From: JANNBN01 sp031430595
GTDB taxonomy: Bacteria > Actinomycetota > Acidimicrobiia > Acidimicrobiales > JANYDT01
Assembly (NCBI GenBank): GCA_031430595.1
Contig: JANPBU010000060.1
Coordinates: 50,358 to 114,357, forward strand
Length of the DNA stretch: 64,000 bases
Direction: 5' to 3'
Shown: piece by piece, positions 43,508 through 52,765 of the stretch
Layout: each line of letters opens with the position of its first letter
Position numbering within the stretch: the stretch's first letter is position 1
The notes under the pieces: generated by a model
The model's database searches: none
Told to the model about the DNA's origin: nothing
What the model saw: the letters and a program-made list of their open reading frames with translations, nothing else
Made by a program: the position numbers and the translations under genes

Positions 43508-44083
43508 ATGAATACTCCACAACCTCCCGAACCCAATATGGGCGACCCCGGTCCTGCCCCTATTGGGTTATCAGATGCTGAGTGGCTGGCTGCATTGGCC
43601 AGCGATGACAGCGCACCTGCGTTGTTGACTGCTGCGCTTTCGACCACTGACCCAATTCCCTCATGGATGTTGATTGGCGCACAGGTCGCTTGGCAAACAC
43701 GAGATCTTGAAAGTGAACTTCTTGGCCTACTTACTGAAACGTCATCAGTTGGCGCTTCTCGAAGTGTCGCTGCAGAACTACGTGTGCTTGTGTTCGAAAA
43801 CCAAGCTGAGACGCTACGAATTGAAGTGTCGATTCGCCACGACGCCTCAGGTCCGGTAATCGATGGAATCCTCTCCGGCAGTGCTGCAGCCGATGTGTCG
43901 TTGGCCCGACTGAGCTGGCAGGGGTCTCCCGCTGCAGATATGGCCAACGTTGACGTCGACGTTGATCGGTTCGGTCGATTTGAGATCCTTCCGGATAACG
44001 CCACCCGTGCCCGCATTCGACTTTCGGTCAACCAAAGTTTGGCTAATCAGTCGCTTCTCACCCCATGGTTTGACGTCTACTAA
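43508..44083 (+). CDS. Unknown fourth protein of the protease-CHAT-sigma cassette
   Basis: 191 residues. The N-terminal helical part has QVAWQTRDLESELLGLLTE (about 58-76). It is followed by a beta-rich domain: RVLVFENQAETLRIEVSI, then VIDGILSGSAAADVSL and VDVDRFGRFEILPDN. Ends LLTPWFDVY. The second half looks like a carboxypeptidase-regulatory or prealbumin-like fold. I recall similar proteins beside sigma factors and CHAT genes in actinobacteria but cannot check. It could be a sigma partner or a CHAT substrate. Confidence 0.7.
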   Translation: MNTPQPPEPNMGDPGPAPIGLSDAEWLAALASDDSAPALLTAALSTTDPIPSWMLIGAQVAWQTRDLESELLGLLTETSSVGASRSVAAELRVLVFENQAETLRIEVSIRHDASGPVIDGILSGSAAADVSLARLSWQGSPAADMANVDVDVDRFGRFEILPDNATRARIRLSVNQSLANQSLLTPWFDVY

Positions 44084-44098
44084 ACATGTACCTTGAAT

Positions 44099-44899
44099 AT
44101 GTCGCTTGACGCACCACTCGATCGCATTGTGTTGTACGCGGTCGCCGATCGCATAGCAACGATTACGTTGAACCGTCCCAACGCCAGAAACGCAATCAGC
44201 CAACAGCTAGGTCGCGGATTGCGATTGGCTATGGCTGCTGCTGAGGACGACGAACAAGTTGATGTTGTTATTCTGACCGGTTCCGACCCGGCATTTTGTG
44301 CCGGTATCGATCTCAAAGAATTGGGCGCGACGGGCCGAACCGGTGTGTTTGATAAAGAAGAAGCCCCAGCAACCGATGAGCCAAGAACCCCTTGGGGTGT
44401 CCTGTCGAAACCAGTTATCGGCGCGATTAATGGCGTCGCGATCACCGGTGGTTTCGAGCTGGCTCTATGTTGCGACTTCCTCGTCGCATCTGAGCGCGCT
44501 GCATTTGGTGATACCCATGCCCGCGTCGGCGTACTTCCAGGCTGGGGCCTTTCAGTGTTGCTGCCACAAGCCATTGGATACCGCCGTGCGCTCGAGATGA
44601 GTATGACCGGAAACTTCGTACTTGCCAACGAGGCGTTGCAGCTTGGCCTGGTAAATCACGTGGTGGCGCACGACGAACTTCTTCAGCGTACATATGAAAT
44701 TGCCTCAGCGATTGTTGGCAACAACACACCGGCCATTCGGGCGCTACTGGCCAGCTACAAGACAATCCACACGATGACCGTTGCCGATGGGTTGCGCCAC
44801 GAGACCAGGGTAAATCGCGAATACGGGGCGACGTTTAAGGCATCAGAAGTAGCTGCACGCCGACAAGCAATTCAAGATCGCGGGCGCACGCAGCTGTAA
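44099..44899 (+). CDS. Enoyl-CoA hydratase/isomerase family protein
   Basis: 266 residues from the ATG at 44099 (a TTG two codons earlier is possible). Crotonase-fold motifs: ITLNRPNARNAIS, then the oxyanion-hole segments PAFCAGIDLKELG and KPVIGAINGVAITGGFELALCCDFLVAS. The conserved Glu region is AFGDTHARVGVLPGWG. It acts on acyl-CoA, in fatty-acid breakdown or a related path. It starts 15 bases behind the cassette, so it may be read on the same transcript without sharing a function. Confidence 0.9.
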   Translation: MSLDAPLDRIVLYAVADRIATITLNRPNARNAISQQLGRGLRLAMAAAEDDEQVDVVILTGSDPAFCAGIDLKELGATGRTGVFDKEEAPATDEPRTPWGVLSKPVIGAINGVAITGGFELALCCDFLVASERAAFGDTHARVGVLPGWGLSVLLPQAIGYRRALEMSMTGNFVLANEALQLGLVNHVVAHDELLQRTYEIASAIVGNNTPAIRALLASYKTIHTMTVADGLRHETRVNREYGATFKASEVAARRQAIQDRGRTQL

Positions 44900-44950
44900 G
44901 GAAGCATCATTTCAGTCGCTAATTAGCTACCGCAGAAAGGGGAACCGCAA

Positions 44951-45154
44951 TTAGGGGTTCTGGGCGATCTTGCGCTCGCTCACAGAGCCCCGCCCGACAC
45001 TGTTCGTTTGTGACACCACGTCATATGCAGCCCAAACCAGAGCAGCAAACGCCACAAGGATCACAACCGCGCTGATCTTCGACGTTACGCCTTCGCCACG
45101 CTCGGCGGTTCGGGAATTTCGTCGCACCGATTCGTTCCCTTGTTCCATCTCCAT
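44951..45154 (-). CDS. Small single-span membrane protein
   Basis: 67 residues from the ATG at 45154 (MEMEQGNESVRR); a GTG seven codons upstream is possible. A charged N-terminus, one helix (ISAVVILVAFAALVWAAYDVV) and a polar end. Composition is natural. Function unknown. Confidence 0.5.
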   Translation of the reverse strand: MEMEQGNESVRRNSRTAERGEGVTSKISAVVILVAFAALVWAAYDVVSQTNSVGRGSVSERKIAQNP

Positions 45155-45233
45155 GTTGCTACCCCGTCTCGTCACGATTTGATTGGCCAGAAAATGAATC
45201 TCCTTTCATCCTTGACGCGTTGCACTGGGGATA

Positions 45234-45291
45234 CACCACCAACAGTGATGAATCAGTGGGGTTTCTAACTTCCCGTTTCGTGTTGGTGGTG
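45234..45291. other. Long-loop inverted repeat
   Basis: CACCACCAACA at 45234-45244 pairs perfectly with 45281-45291 across 36 bases. It lies between the aldehyde dehydrogenase stop and the small membrane gene start, in 209 bases with no gene. An end-of-operon structure is possible; there is no T-run. Confidence 0.45.
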
Positions 45292-45363
45292 CCATTGAAT
45301 GCTGGCATCGTTGGCCACCTGATGCGCTATCGGTCAAACCGGAATGGATCGCTGACGCAGCGG

Positions 45364-46815
45364 CTAGCTACGTAAGCTGCGCAACTTTCCGATTAGTTTT
45401 GCCACCGCATCACGGGGGTCGGTTAACGCCACACCCCGGCGCAACAGCTTTTCTTTGCCAGCGGTATACGGCGGGTACACCACCGGAGGGTCAAGGCGGG
45501 TCGGTTTGGTGTGCACGCTTCGACGGTGGCTAAACGTTTCAAACCCAGCCTCACCATGGTAAGCACCCATACCGCTCGGCCCCACCCCACCAAACGGCAA
45601 ATTCGGATTCGACACGTGCATGATGGTGGCGTTCACCGTGACACCGCCCGAACTCGTGCCACCTATCACTGCTTCAACCTCTTCGTCCTGTTCGGAAAAC
45701 ACATACAGGGCAAGTGGCTTTTCAGCGTCGTTAACAAACGAAATCGCGTGCGAAACCGAATCGATCGTGAGTACGGGAAGAACCGGGCCAAAAATCTCTT
45801 CGTCCATGATGGTGTCGGCACGGGTGATTCCGGTGAGGATCGTTGGGGCGATGTAGCGCATGTCAGCATCTGACTCTCCGCCACACGCCACGGTTCCTTG
45901 GTGTAGGTACTTCTCGACGCGATGGAAGTGTGGGTGTGAAACTATGCGCGCATAGTCTTTGCTTTTCGACGGGTCTGCACCGTAAAACTCGGCGACCACC
46001 TTGGTCATCGCAGCAACCAGGGCGTCGTGTACCGAAGACTCAACCAACACGTAGTCTGGCGCGATACACGTTTGCCCTGCGTTGAGAAACTTGCCCCACA
46101 CAATCCGTTTCGCGGCAACGTCGATATTCGCATGCCTGGTTACTATCGCGGGGCTTTTACCACCCAGTTCAAGCGTGACCGGCGTGAGATGTTCGGCCGC
46201 TGCCCTCATGACGATCCGTCCAACCCGACCGTTACCGGTGTACAAGATGTGGTCGAATCGATGTGTCAATAACTCGGTTGTTTCGGCCACACCTCCGTGA
46301 ACAATTTGTAGCGCTGGATCACCAATTGCAGCAAACATGTCCCCGAGCAACGCATCGACCGAAACCGTGATTTCAGAAGGCTTCGCAACGACGGCGTTTC
46401 CGGCCGCAATCGCGGCCACCATTGGCGCAATGAGCAACTGCATCGGGTAGTTCCACGGGGCAATGATGCATACCACGCCGAGGGGTTCGCGAACGATATG
46501 CGAAGACGACGGCTGAAAAATCACCGGTGTAGCCACCCGCTCGCGGGCGGCCCAAGTCACCAGGTGAGCCAACGTGTGGTCAATATCGTTCAGACAAAAT
46601 CCGATTTCTGTGGCCCAGGCCTCGAAACGAGGCTTTCCCAAATCAGCCGCCAACGCGGCGAGCATCTCGGCTTCTCTAGTTACAATTTCGGCCCTGAGTC
46701 GCTGCAACGTTGACACACGCCAGTCCATTGTCTTTGTTCGACCAGACTGAAACGAAGCTCGAGCAATTGCAACTATTTCGGCTACTTCACCAGTTTCCGC
46801 TGAAAACAAGTTCAT
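45364..46815 (-). CDS. Aldehyde dehydrogenase, class 3-like
   Basis: 483 residues from the ATG at 46815 (MNLFSAETGEVAEI). It oxidises an aldehyde to an acid with NAD(P)+. Motifs: IIAPWNYPMQLLIAP, the conserved Glu in VTLELGGKSPAIV, the catalytic Cys in NAGQTCIAPDYVLVE, and EEIFGPVLPVL. Length and the C-terminal FSHRRSVHTKP fit the class 3 fatty-aldehyde group. It begins 2 bases after the DoxX gene and may be the last gene of the sugar operon. Confidence 0.92.
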   Translation of the reverse strand: MNLFSAETGEVAEIVAIARASFQSGRTKTMDWRVSTLQRLRAEIVTREAEMLAALAADLGKPRFEAWATEIGFCLNDIDHTLAHLVTWAARERVATPVIFQPSSSHIVREPLGVVCIIAPWNYPMQLLIAPMVAAIAAGNAVVAKPSEITVSVDALLGDMFAAIGDPALQIVHGGVAETTELLTHRFDHILYTGNGRVGRIVMRAAAEHLTPVTLELGGKSPAIVTRHANIDVAAKRIVWGKFLNAGQTCIAPDYVLVESSVHDALVAAMTKVVAEFYGADPSKSKDYARIVSHPHFHRVEKYLHQGTVACGGESDADMRYIAPTILTGITRADTIMDEEIFGPVLPVLTIDSVSHAISFVNDAEKPLALYVFSEQDEEVEAVIGGTSSGGVTVNATIMHVSNPNLPFGGVGPSGMGAYHGEAGFETFSHRRSVHTKPTRLDPPVVYPPYTAGKEKLLRRGVALTDPRDAVAKLIGKLRSLRS

Positions 46816-46817
46816 GC

Positions 46818-47216
46818 TCACAGTCTCTCGCTCTTCGCACTTGTTGCTTGACGCATTGTCTGCCAGGCCAGCCAGAAGAGCGGAAACTGAAATGGCAGTC
46901 GCAACCAAGCAGCCGCAGGTGAATTGATGGGTGCCGGCGCTTCCTTCATCCCTCCGTCGAGCGCAGCCCAAATGTTTGCCGGGAAAACACCGATGAAGGT
47001 AGCGAGGGCTACTGCCCCACCAATATGTCGAGTTCGTTTGTTAGCGGTAAGGCCAGCCGCGGCTAACTCGGCGACACCGCTGAGGTAGGTAATTGTTCGG
47101 GGGTTTCCGGGCATCCACGGCGGAACAATCGAATCAAACAGGGTTGGAGCAGCGAAGTGAGCAACCCCGGCACTTCCCAGGATTGCAACTATAAGTTTGT
47201 GTGGAGCAGGCATCAC
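46818..47216 (-). CDS. DoxX-like membrane protein
   Basis: 132 residues with four hydrophobic helices (KLIVAILGSAGVAHFAAPTLF, YLSGVAELAAAGLTA, GGAVALATFIGVFPANIW, LPFQFPLFWLAWQTM). The DoxX-like pattern, including Pro-Pro-Trp and GVAELAAA, is clear. Function in this family is uncertain. Its start overlaps the end of the glucan debranching gene by 4 bases. Confidence 0.78.
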   Translation of the reverse strand: MMPAPHKLIVAILGSAGVAHFAAPTLFDSIVPPWMPGNPRTITYLSGVAELAAAGLTANKRTRHIGGAVALATFIGVFPANIWAALDGGMKEAPAPINSPAAAWLRLPFQFPLFWLAWQTMRQATSAKSERL

Positions 47217-49270
47217 CCAATTTCTAGCTTGAGATCGTCAGCACCGGTAACTTCAATGACCTGGCTGCCCCGCACTTCAATCGAAACCATGTGGTCGCCA
47301 ATAACTACACCGCTAACCTTTAGCCATTGGCCTTCGCCAAGCATTGGGTTCAACCGAAGTACGCCTCGTGCAAGATCAGGTTGCAGCCCGAGGATCGAGC
47401 GAAGTAGCAAGATCGGTGCACCGGCACTCCATGCCTGGGGCGAACATGACGCCGGGTAGGGCAACGGGGCCTTATCACCCGAAGCATCAAGGCCCGCGAA
47501 CAACTCTGGAAGTCTCCAGTCGAATGCCTCGGCCGCACCCAGCAAACCGTCGACCAGGGTGCGCAGGTGAGTGTCAAAGCCGAACCGGGCAAAACCGGCA
47601 GCTACAAGAGCGGTGTCATGTGCCCATACGGTTCCGAGATGATAACCAAGCGGATTGTAGGCGGCTTCGTTCGAACCAAGTGTTCGAAGCCCCCATGGAG
47701 TCAATAGGTCGGCCTGCATCGTTCGTTGCGAGGTCTTTGCCGCCATTTCTGTTGACAGAATCCCTGACCATAAGCATTGACCCATGTTTGTGGTTGCCAC
47801 CCGAAGGGGTTCGCCCCGACCATCGAGCGCAAGAGCGATCAGCCCATCTTCAGGTGACCAAAACTGCCGAACAAATGCGTTCGCCAGCACGGAGGCATCT
47901 TGTTCGTACTCGCCCGCCAGTTCGGCGTCACCAATTTCTCGTTCCAAACGAGCCATTCCGACAAGGGCTTCGTAAAAATATGCCTGGGCTTCGGCTGTCG
48001 CAATAGGTCCATCGGCAAGACTTGCGTCGACGTGAACCATACAATCGCCAGAATCCTTCCACCCTTGATTACCTAGACCCTTACTATCTGGTGTGTACCA
48101 AAGAAATGGCCGACGATCACGACTATCAGTTTCCGAGACTGCGGTTTTGGTGGCCTCCGTTCGACACCAGTGCAGTGCCATCCGTGCCGCTGGCAGCAAT
48201 GCTCGTACCCGCGTAATCGGAGCCCCCCATTTGTAAACTTCAGTCAACAACATCACGAAAAGGGCGCTTGAGTCAACCGAACCGTAATAGGTGACCCCGG
48301 CCGACATACCGAATACCTGTGGCCGCCCGATGCGATGCTCGTGAAGAATTTTTCCTGGGGCCTCAAGCGTTCGGGAGTCGTACCGGCGACCTTGCAACTC
48401 CGCCAGGGTGTCAAGAACATCGAGAGGTAGCGCAGTACCTAGTGGCAGAGACTCCCAAGCCGCAATGATCGAATCGCGCCCAAACACCGCCTGATACCAC
48501 GGGGCACCAGCACCAATAAAGCGAAGCCTCTTTTCGGGAAGTTCGATGGTGAGGGCAGACAAATCGGCCACTGCGGACTCGATCGCTTTCGACCATCGAC
48601 GATCTGTACTTTCAACCTTAAGAATATTCGAAAACACTCTGGTTGCCGATGGGCGATGAGTAATCGTACGTACGATCGACCAAGTTGCCGACCACACTTC
48701 GCCAACGGCAACGTCGGCTTTCCAACTGAGTCGCAGTTCGGTTCCGGCGACGGCGAGCAACGCGCCTTCGTCAGCTTCGATCGAAACAAGACGCACTCCG
48801 TTTCGTTCAACGAACGCACCTGTTCGCTCAGTATCGAGTTTCCAGGGAAGCGATTCACCCGGAAGCACACCACTCTTGAGATCGAGAATACTGGCACCGT
48901 CAGTTTCGAGAGTGATGTCAATAGCTACCGTGCGGCCATGGCTAAATGACCGTGCTTCAAGTGTCTCGTCAACCCTGCCGGCAAGCACGTCCCGACGCCT
49001 CACGACAAGCGCTTGACCGTTCCGGTATTCGTCGAACGCGGCCAGTAAAGCAACTCGATCAGATGATGAGCCGGTTCGAATAGCATCGAGCAATGGCGGA
49101 GCTACCCCATCGACGAGCACACTAAGCGTACTGAGAATGCGTTCATCTCGATAAAACACGCCGAGTAGCGCATCGCTTGAAAACTCACCGCGAGCATTCG
49201 ATAGAACGACTGTTTCACCCTGAACAAGCGTAGTGAGTTCGTTGGGTGCAAGTACTTCTATCGATCTCAA
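47213..49270 (-). CDS. Amylo-alpha-1,6-glucosidase-like glycogen debranching enzyme
   Basis: 685 residues. The N-terminal beta domain (about 15-210) starts with GETVVLSNARGEF and FYRDERILSTLSVLVDG, typical of the GDE N-terminal family. The C-terminal (alpha/alpha)6 barrel has AGAPWYQAVFGRDSIIAAWESLPLG, WKDSGDCMVHVDASLADGPIATAEAQAY and YPASCSPQAWSAGAPILLL, with the acids of the GH15/GH63-like active site. No signal peptide, so it acts in the cytoplasm on imported or stored glucan. It lies 6 bases after the second permease gene. Confidence 0.88.
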   Translation of the reverse strand: MRSIEVLAPNELTTLVQGETVVLSNARGEFSSDALLGVFYRDERILSTLSVLVDGVAPPLLDAIRTGSSSDRVALLAAFDEYRNGQALVVRRRDVLAGRVDETLEARSFSHGRTVAIDITLETDGASILDLKSGVLPGESLPWKLDTERTGAFVERNGVRLVSIEADEGALLAVAGTELRLSWKADVAVGEVWSATWSIVRTITHRPSATRVFSNILKVESTDRRWSKAIESAVADLSALTIELPEKRLRFIGAGAPWYQAVFGRDSIIAAWESLPLGTALPLDVLDTLAELQGRRYDSRTLEAPGKILHEHRIGRPQVFGMSAGVTYYGSVDSSALFVMLLTEVYKWGAPITRVRALLPAARMALHWCRTEATKTAVSETDSRDRRPFLWYTPDSKGLGNQGWKDSGDCMVHVDASLADGPIATAEAQAYFYEALVGMARLEREIGDAELAGEYEQDASVLANAFVRQFWSPEDGLIALALDGRGEPLRVATTNMGQCLWSGILSTEMAAKTSQRTMQADLLTPWGLRTLGSNEAAYNPLGYHLGTVWAHDTALVAAGFARFGFDTHLRTLVDGLLGAAEAFDWRLPELFAGLDASGDKAPLPYPASCSPQAWSAGAPILLLRSILGLQPDLARGVLRLNPMLGEGQWLKVSGVVIGDHMVSIEVRGSQVIEVTGADDLKLEIG

Positions 49271-49276
49271 TTGAAA

Positions 49277-50188
49277 CTAGCCCTTCACTGCACCAGAATT
49301 AAGGCCCTGTCGAAAGAAGCGTTGGAACACGAAGAACAGAATGGCCATTGGCATTGTAGTAATCAGGGCCCCTGACAAAATGGATGCCCACGGTGTAGAC
49401 GAACCAAACTCGCCCTGCAGAGACGCCAACCCTACGGGCAGCGTTTTGAGTTGTGGCGCAGCCGGAACGGCAATGAGTACTTTGAGAAACTCGTTCCACA
49501 CGCCAACGGTTCGAAGAATCAAAAGGGTGAGCAATCCTGGCACTGCCATCGGCAACACAATTTGGCGGAACGTTTGAAAACGAGTTGCCCCATCGATGGC
49601 TGCTGACTCTTCCATTTCCTTGGGTATCTGCTCCATGAACTGTTTCATGACTAACAGGTCCGCGCAGTCGAACATCATTGGCAGAATCATGGCCCAATAG
49701 GTGTTCAAAATGTTCATTTGTTTCATCACGATGAACTGAGGAATGGCAAGCACGATGTGAGGAATACCCATCACCAAGAGCATCAACGAGAAGAAATACT
49801 TCTGGCCTTTGAACTTCATACGGGCTAGCGCGTACCCGCCGAATGAGGCGATGATCAACCTTCCGCCCACCACCACCGTGGTGACAAAGATCGAGTTCAG
49901 GGTCCATCTCGGAAACGTGATCGAATCGCGATTAAGCCCGCGAACACCGTCGAGACTCGGGCTTCCCATTGCCCGGTCAAATTTGAACGCAACCGGATGC
50001 TTTGAGATATCAGGGTCTGACTTGAACGAACTTATCGCCGAGAGCACAAACGGCATGATGTACACGAGTGCTGCCAGAATAAGGATCGAATAGGCGATGA
50101 CCTTTACAACGAGTGCCTTTCGACGGTCGTTGCGCAGAGTCAACTCGTAAGCATCTAGACCACTTTTCTGACCGATGACGACACTCAT
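49277..50188 (-). CDS. Sugar ABC transporter permease (MalG-like)
   Basis: 303 residues with six membrane helices. The EAA loop is at about 190-210 (EMEESAAIDGATRFQTFRQIVLPMAVPGLLT). The C-terminal FFRQGLNSGAVKG is typical of MalG-type permeases. It overlaps the MalF-like gene by 4 bases. The ATPase subunit is not encoded nearby, so a shared MsiK-type ATPase is likely. Confidence 0.92.
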   Translation of the reverse strand: MSVVIGQKSGLDAYELTLRNDRRKALVVKVIAYSILILAALVYIMPFVLSAISSFKSDPDISKHPVAFKFDRAMGSPSLDGVRGLNRDSITFPRWTLNSIFVTTVVVGGRLIIASFGGYALARMKFKGQKYFFSLMLLVMGIPHIVLAIPQFIVMKQMNILNTYWAMILPMMFDCADLLVMKQFMEQIPKEMEESAAIDGATRFQTFRQIVLPMAVPGLLTLLILRTVGVWNEFLKVLIAVPAAPQLKTLPVGLASLQGEFGSSTPWASILSGALITTMPMAILFFVFQRFFRQGLNSGAVKG

Positions 50189-51246
50189 CCTTCAACCCCT
50201 TTATCGCTTACCAACCGACGTTGGATGTATGTAAACACACTGATAATCGCGCAGAGGATCACAGCAAGCGCTGCGCCTAATCCGGCTGAACCATTTCGGA
50301 ATGACTGGTAGTAGATCCAGAACGCTGGAGTAATCGTCGATTTGTCAGGCCCACCAAAGCTCATGGCGTATACCTGATCGAAGACCTGCCAGGTACCGAT
50401 AAGCCCGAGCACCAACACTAAGAAGAGTTGGGGGCGAACCATGGGAAACGTGATGAGCCACATGCGTTTCCAGCCCGAGGCACCGTCGAGGATGCTCGCT
50501 TCATCGAGCTCAACCGGGATGTTCTGAAGGCCCCCAAGAAAAATCAGCATGAGGGTGCCACTCGTCGTCCAAATGACACAGGCCATGATCGCTGACATGG
50601 CAACACTTGGTCCGGATAACCAATCCCACAGCGAAAGACCGACAAATCGACCTTGAAGCCACGACGGAGCTTTATTCACCCCGAACACCCCTAAGAAGTT
50701 ATGCAGTAACCCACGAGAATTACCGAACCAGTTGACTGGCTTACCGGGGAACACGGCGTTAGCAAGACCATCAATCTGGAAGATGAACTTGAAGATCAAC
50801 GACACGGCGATAGAACTAGTGATCGAAGGGAAGAAGAAAGCCAGGCGAAAAAAGCTCTTCCCCTTAAGAAACTTCTGATGCACGATCACGGCAAGTACAA
50901 AGGCCAACATCGTTTGAATCGGCACCACAAAGATCACGTAGTAGAAGTTGTTTTTGATCGACAGGGCAAAGTCGCTTCTGCGAAGCCCATCATCAACTAG
51001 AAGCGTTTGGTAATTCTTCAGCCCAACGTTCGTTGCCTTTAGTGGTGGGCTGATTCCGCTCCAATCGGTCATGCTTACCCAGAGGGCCATGAAGATTGGC
51101 ACAATGATGAACACCACTAGGCCGATCGCGAACGGTGAAATAAACATCCACCCGGTGCGGTCGTCATGTTCGAAAAGAGCTGGGCCTTTTACTTTTTTCT
51201 GTCGGCGTTGACCGACGCGAGACATCGGTGATGAAACGGCACTCAT
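50185..51246 (-). CDS. Sugar ABC transporter permease (MalF-like)
   Basis: 353 residues. Cytoplasmic N-terminus, then six or more helices. The EAA loop reads VELDEASILDGASGWKRMWLITFPMVRPQLFLVL (about 247-280). It pairs with the MalG-like permease directly downstream. It lies 138 bases after the binding-protein gene on the same strand. Confidence 0.92.
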   Translation of the reverse strand: MSAVSSPMSRVGQRRQKKVKGPALFEHDDRTGWMFISPFAIGLVVFIIVPIFMALWVSMTDWSGISPPLKATNVGLKNYQTLLVDDGLRRSDFALSIKNNFYYVIFVVPIQTMLAFVLAVIVHQKFLKGKSFFRLAFFFPSITSSIAVSLIFKFIFQIDGLANAVFPGKPVNWFGNSRGLLHNFLGVFGVNKAPSWLQGRFVGLSLWDWLSGPSVAMSAIMACVIWTTSGTLMLIFLGGLQNIPVELDEASILDGASGWKRMWLITFPMVRPQLFLVLVLGLIGTWQVFDQVYAMSFGGPDKSTITPAFWIYYQSFRNGSAGLGAALAVILCAIISVFTYIQRRLVSDKGVEG

Positions 51247-51384
51247 AGCAACTGCGCCTGCTCTCTTAAGGTCGGTTGAACGATCAAGACGTTGGTAAAG
51301 CGAAGAAACATACGTAATGCCCGGCGCTGACTGAGCGAGTCCACCTACGGTCAGCCAGCACCGAACATCACGACCTATGAAGAG

Positions 51385-52626
51385 CTAGCCCTTCAAGACG
51401 CTATTGCCGGCCTTGTCAACATTATTGGCGTAGTCCTCGAACGTTTTTGCACCGCTGAAGACTTCTTTGAGGCCCTTGTTGAACTCGCCCTGAACGTCGC
51501 CGAACCCAGGAACAAACTGGAATTTGCGAGCGTATGCAGCACCATCGACGAATGGCTTTAGTTCAGGCCGAGGGGCAAGCCACTTGGCAGCAACTGAAGC
51601 GTGGGCTGGCATCACGTTGAATGCGTTTGTCCATTTCAGTGAACCTTCGGCATTGGTAAGTGCATCTACTAGTTTCCAAGCAGCGGCTTGGTTCTTTGAG
51701 TTCTTGTTCACGCCGTAGCAAACAGTGAACGCAAAAGTACCTTTGCCCTGCGGGCCGGCAGGCAACTCGCTGTATCCGACTTTGACGCCAGGGAAGTCTT
51801 TCTTCATGAATCCTACAACCCAGTTACCTTCAATCACCATGGCAGCTTTTTGCTTTCCAAGTGCTTCGCCAGCCCAACCTGCACCAACCTCGTCCGGGGC
51901 CTGCAACGCTTTTACCTTATAGAGATCGCTGAGGAAGCTAAACGCAGCTTTGTTTTCAGCCGAATTGACGGTCATCTTCGTGATCTTGGGGTCGGTCATT
52001 GCGCCGCCGGCCTGGAACATGAAGGTACCAACGCGAGGGTACTCAAAGCCCATAACAAGGCCGGTTCGGCCATCGGTGGTGAGCTTCACCGCCGCAGCTT
52101 TAAGTTCGGCCCAAGTTGTCGGCGGGGTGACACCCTTTGCTTTCAAGAAGTCAGCGTCGTACTCCAACGCGAGGGTCGAAAAGTCTTTAGGTGGACAGAT
52201 GAGTTTTCCGTCAGCACCGGTAAACACTGCCCGAAGCGACGGGTAGATGTCTTCGGGTTTTGTGAGTGCACCCTTAGGGGCAGTAACGAGTGCGCCGGCC
52301 TTGACGAGGTCTGGCATTTTGAACGAGTCCACATAAAAAATGTCAGGGCCTGCACCCGAAGCCAACGCCGCTTGCAATGCCGCGTCATACTCTTTTTGGG
52401 GAAGGAACTTCGATTTAGCCCCGGTCTTCTTATTGAAGTCATCAAGTAATCCAGACAGTGCCCCGTCTTCTTCGGGCGAACTTGTCCAGCCGTAAATGGT
52501 GAGCTTTTTCCCCTTCACACTGCTTGAGCTAGCTGCCTGCGCACCCGATGGAATGAGTGTCGAAAAGAGAGCTGCGGTAGTAAGACAACCGGCTGCGACT
52601 AGTACAGCCTTACGAATCTGAGTCAT
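51385..52626 (-). CDS. Extracellular sugar-binding protein of an ABC transporter
   Basis: 413 residues. The signal peptide (MTQIRKAVLVAAGCLTTAAL, then LIPSGAQA) looks like a signal peptidase I type. The only early Cys is not in a lipobox, which is unusual for a Gram-positive binding protein. The mature part is the MalE/UgpB fold: KLTIYGWTSSPEEDG, then GAGPDIFYVDSF and AAMVIEGNWVVGF. GGAGA... reads AGGAGAAA 4 bases before the ATG. It is the first gene of the uptake operon after the LacI gene. Confidence 0.92.
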   Translation of the reverse strand: MTQIRKAVLVAAGCLTTAALFSTLIPSGAQAASSSSVKGKKLTIYGWTSSPEEDGALSGLLDDFNKKTGAKSKFLPQKEYDAALQAALASGAGPDIFYVDSFKMPDLVKAGALVTAPKGALTKPEDIYPSLRAVFTGADGKLICPPKDFSTLALEYDADFLKAKGVTPPTTWAELKAAAVKLTTDGRTGLVMGFEYPRVGTFMFQAGGAMTDPKITKMTVNSAENKAAFSFLSDLYKVKALQAPDEVGAGWAGEALGKQKAAMVIEGNWVVGFMKKDFPGVKVGYSELPAGPQGKGTFAFTVCYGVNKNSKNQAAAWKLVDALTNAEGSLKWTNAFNVMPAHASVAAKWLAPRPELKPFVDGAAYARKFQFVPGFGDVQGEFNKGLKEVFSGAKTFEDYANNVDKAGNSVLKG

Positions 52627-52674
52627 TGATTTCTCCTAGGTATTGGTGGTTCGGTCGTACTTCATTGACAAGAC

Positions 52675-52684
52675 AAGCGCGCTT
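52675..52684. promoter_or_regulatory. Possible LacI-type half-turn palindrome before the sugar operon
   Basis: AAGCGCGCTT, a 10-bp perfect palindrome with a central CG step as in LacI-family operators. It is 48 bases upstream of the binding-protein start. It is short enough to arise by chance. The rest of 52627-52765 shows nothing further. Confidence 0.3.
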
Positions 52685-52765
52685 ATTAGACCCGAAGGAA
52701 CGGGGTTGGCAAGCATGGTGTGACGCTCGGCCGCCGGTGGAAGCAGACCGTTGGAACTACCGTCG

